Part shown: piece after piece, positions 45,501-47,887 of the stretch
Position numbering within the stretch: the stretch's first letter is position 1
Layout of the letters: each line of letters begins with the position of its first letter
Assembly (NCBI GenBank): GCA_029339195.1
Contig: JAPTJF010000465.1
Coordinates: forward strand, 1 to 47,887
From: Micractinium sp. NFX-FRZ
Taxonomy: Eukaryota > Chlorophyta > Trebouxiophyceae > Chlorellales > Chlorellaceae
Length of the DNA: 47,887 nucleotides
Direction: 5' to 3'
Program-made: the position numbers and the translations under genes
Notes under the pieces: model-generated
The model's database searches: none
Seen by the model: only the letters and a program-made list of their open reading frames with translations
What the model was told of the DNA's origin: nothing

Positions 45501-47293
45501 TTAAATGCTTACTGATAGGCATGCACCACACTGTTATGCAGGGTCGGATGCTGGCCGCCACTCGCGTCGCCCCAGCCACTCGCGCAACCCTAGCACCAGC
45601 AGCATGGACGGCGGCAAGGTGAGCCTGCAGCCGGGCTAGCGGATTGCTTGCACAGAGTGCTCATTGCCATTGCTCTCCGGCAGCGGCAGCCTTGCAGACT
45701 GGGACTTACTTTTAGTTGACCCTCTACGTTGTTGCTGCCCGCTGCTCTGCCTCCCGGCCCGCAGGACGCGGCACACAAGCGCACCGCGAGCAGCGGCAGC
45801 CTTCTGGCATTAGGCGCTGCGGCAGACGCCTCATCAGCGGTGGCAGCAGCCAGCGGCAGTGTCTCACCCCCACCGCCGGCACTGCTGGATGAGGCTGGCA
45901 AGAAGGGCGCAAGCCTGTTCCACCGCGTCAGCAGCATCACCAGCCTGCTCAGGTGCTTTTCATGGGGGTGCTGGGTTGAGTTCGGTGGCTGGCAACGCTT
46001 GTTTGCATGCATCGATATCGCCGTAGCGCTCGGCACATGGCATTCCTCCGGGCAGCCATTTCCTTGCCCCCGCTTCTTGTTGGGAGGTAGCCACCCCGCG
46101 GGACGTTGCATCTGCCTCTCCTCAGTTCCTCATTGACCCCTCCTTCTCCACCACCCACCAACCACCACCCCTGCGCACCCTGCAGGCCCAAGGTGGGTAG
46201 CACCTCACCTGCGCCTCCAGCTGTTGCTCCCAGCGAGCCCGAAAACGTGTTCTACTACGACCAAGAGCTGAAGATGTGGAGAGAGCGTGGTGTGGAGCCG
46301 CCGCCGCCACCAGAGGTACGCAATCAGGCGATGCTTATGAGTGTGCGTGGGTGCCGTGCGTGCGTCCGATTCCTGTTGGTTGAACAGAGTACACGGGCAG
46401 GATGTTGGTGCGTGCTAATGCCAAGTATATCGGCATGTGGGCATTGCTTCAGGGTTATGGCTTGGCGACATAGCTTGACGACAGGGAGCGGCTGGGTGGA
46501 GGTGGCCGCAGCTCAATGCTGTGTGGAGCTGGGAAACCAGGCTGTTGCAAGCTGGTTGGCTACACAAGTCGGCTCACGCACATTAGCGTGCCACTTACCT
46601 CCCACCTCTTGATGTTCTTCATCGCGGCCTCCACTTGCCTGTGTGCAGCCTGTGGCACCGCCCCCCACCGCATGGCAGTCACAAGCGCCGCCAGCAGCAG
46701 CCCCCGGAGCCGGCGGCATGCCGCCAACGCAGCCGCCTGGAGGTGCAGCCCCGTTGTTTGGCGGCCGCATTGCTGCTGGCTCTGTAGGGTCACGCTACGC
46801 CCTGGCAGGCAGCTACGGCATGCAGTCGTCTGCGCCAGCGGCAAGCCTGGTGCCGCAGCCGGGCGGCTTTGGCATCGGCGGGCCGGCTGCGTGGCAACCG
46901 AGCGCCCACGCAGCAGCCGCTGGCAGCAGCACCTCTGCTAGTGGGCCAGCAGGCTCTGCTGCACCACCAGCTACTCAGCCCATAGCACCAGTGGCAGCAG
47001 CCTTTGAAGCCGGGCCATCGTTCCCTGCAATAGCCCCAGTGGCGGGCCAGCCTGGGATGGGCCCCAACAATGGCCTGCGCATCCAACACACCCGTGCCTT
47101 GAGCACTGACTCCACCAGCTCTGGGCCACAGCCTGGCATGCAGTTTGCAGATGCGCAGCCTGCCGCCAGCGCTGTAGCAATGTATGCTCAGGCTCCCCAC
47201 GTGCCTCATGCCCACATGCCCCACCACCCTCCACCCATGTCGCTAGTTGCCGAGGTGCCAGGTGAGGGTTTCTTTACTGACGTGCAGCTGTGA
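36596..47293 (+). CDS. SEC16: Sec16-like COPII scaffold (ER exit sites), very long form
   Basis: Organises ER exit sites and binds COPII coat proteins. Exons: 36596-38294, 38559-40105, 40321-40539, 40686-42555, 42766-42911, 43145-43524, 43677-44377, 44627-44757, 45000-45086, 45258-45354, 45542-45618, 45765-45952, 46186-46315, 46649-47293; phases close, 2,638 residues, about twice Arabidopsis MAG5/SEC16A. The first 1,700 residues are Ala/Pro/Gln-rich and disordered, with two Trp-bearing repeat tracts and an aromatic patch TWYDEAGNCWCQAADGWLYW near 1158. Then the conserved core: FGKLLFGGRLLLVSPSG (about 1770), ESFPGPLSSGTNKDK, VALDNHLWAVALLLSRLLG (1954 on), WRRCLAIMAANRT, LLAAGQLLPAHICFVLAGA, LVLLGVDAPGNPRS, ILQTEVYTWSRTVG, VVPYKLLHTYALAELG. 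The C-terminal region has ENVFYYDQELKMWRERG and GSVGSRYAL, matching plant Sec16 tails. The start is the first in-frame ATG; a further upstream exon cannot be excluded. No antisense gene is called, although long GC-driven frames exist there. Confidence 0.9.
38779..39256 (+). repeat. Coding tandem repeat, APWEQPEQP / APWDQPGQQ units in Sec16
   Basis: Residues about 640-799 of Sec16 contain 14 PW-x-x-P copies. Units of the form APWEQPEQP alternate with APWDQPGQQ(K/T)A. The DNA copies are almost identical, for example ggcagcaccctgggagcagc, which implies recent expansion or homogenisation. Confidence 0.9.
41630..41980 (+). repeat. Coding repeat tract, QQWQ-type units in Sec16
   Basis: Residues about 1471-1588 carry repeated QQWQAAEQP-like units, roughly a dozen, with Trp every 9-16 residues. 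They are more degenerate than the APWEQP tract upstream, so this array is probably older. Confidence 0.8.
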
Positions 47294-47326
47294 ATAGTAC
47301 GAGCTCACGTCGTCCATGACACTCCG

Positions 47327-47331
47327 TGTAA
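47327..47331 (+). terminator. TGTAA polyadenylation signal of Sec16
   Basis: TGTAA lies 34 bases after the Sec16 stop codon, on the coding strand, giving a very short 3' UTR if used. Confidence 0.55.
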
Positions 47332-47488
47332 AAGACACAGCAACAAGTGAGAGTTGCGAAGACGTGATGAATGAGCTGATGCATGCATCTGCCGTGTATG
47401 GCACTAAGCGAAAGGGCGCATGTTCTGAATTTGTGACGCTTACATGTTTACATAGGGTAAGCGTCGGCCAAACAGAAGGTGGCTGTGG

Positions 47489-47887
47489 GGGGCAGACAGT
47501 GGAGAGACGGCTGGCCACATCCTGCGCCCCGCCCGCCTCCTGGTCACCACTCAAGGTTGTGGCCAGGCCCATTACAGGCGCCGGAGAGCTTGTAGCCGTG
47601 CCGGGGTGGCTGCAGCTTCGTTATAGGATACCTCAGTTATGTCTTGATGGGCATTTGATGCGTTCACATAGGGGGCAGGCAGTGGAGAGACGGCTGGCCA
47701 CATCCTGGGCACCGCCCGCCTCCTGGCCACTACTCAGAGTTGTGGCCAGGTCCACCGCAGGCGCCGGAGAGCTTGTAGCCGTGCCGGGGTGGCTGCAGCT
47801 GCGTTACAGGATACCTCAGTGATGCCTTGATGGCATTTGATGCGGTCATGTAGGGGGCAGGCAGTGGAGAGACGGCTGGCCACATCC
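47489..47887. repeat. Start of a tandem array, 182-183 bp unit
   Basis: The segment cagtggagagacggctggccacatcc starts at 47497, 47680 and 47862, giving periods of 183 and 182 bases. Two full units and the start of a third are seen before the window ends. Copies differ at scattered positions. The plus frame is open across the first two units, which translate to related 61-residue stretches, but the 182-bp unit shifts the frame. The array begins about 160 bases after the Sec16 poly(A) signal. I see no gene here. Confidence 0.88.

Noticed and set aside
47316..47822. Plus-strand frame of 168 codons over the terminal tandem repeats as a repeat protein
   Set aside because: The second period is 182 bp, which breaks the frame, and no splice or domain signal supports it.

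Overview
This window looks like nuclear DNA of a GC-rich green alga, most likely a trebouxiophyte of the Chlorella/Micractinium kind. That placement is inference. It rests on very high GC, genes broken into many short exons by GT-AG introns (two use GC-AG), long C-rich tracts before acceptors, and TGTAA polyadenylation signals after several stop codons. The lineage call comes from style only. I rebuilt nine protein-coding genes exon by exon from splice phase and family motifs. I found no rRNA, tRNA, CRISPR array or transposon.

Left part, all on the minus strand: (1) the 5' part of an RBM5/RBM10/SUA-type splicing regulator (RS domain, RRM, RanBP2 zinc finger, RRM) that runs off the window through a 72-base G homopolymer; (2) a divergent histone H4 joined to a long acidic Gln/Glu/Ala linker and a winged-helix-like end; (3) an ATP:cob(I)alamin adenosyltransferase with a separate exon that encodes a mitochondrial presequence; (4) a secreted GH28 polygalacturonase-like enzyme.

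Middle: a 1-kb divergent promoter region, with a perfect 22-bp palindrome centred on TGACGTCA and a 25-bp direct repeat, separates the GH28 gene (minus) from malate synthase (plus, about 21 exons). Malate synthase converges on a 26-exon minus-strand gene for a membrane class III nucleotide cyclase. Its N-terminal half carries a four-helix voltage-sensor-like module with a near-ideal S4. One of its introns holds a 21-bp minisatellite.

Right part: a two-finger ZNRD2/SSSCA1 protein (minus) is head-to-head with a standalone 4-mercaptohistidine N1-methyltransferase (ovothiol pathway, plus). Then comes a 2,638-residue Sec16 (COPII/ER exit site scaffold, plus) with Trp-bearing low-complexity repeats. 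The window ends inside a tandem array with a 182-183 bp unit.

No operon-like logic links the genes; this is ordinary eukaryotic housekeeping and signalling content. The best candidates for something undescribed are the histone H4/winged-helix fusion and the voltage-sensor-linked cyclase. All exon boundaries were read by eye and have not been checked against transcripts. First exons of the splicing regulator, malate synthase and Sec16 are the least certain.
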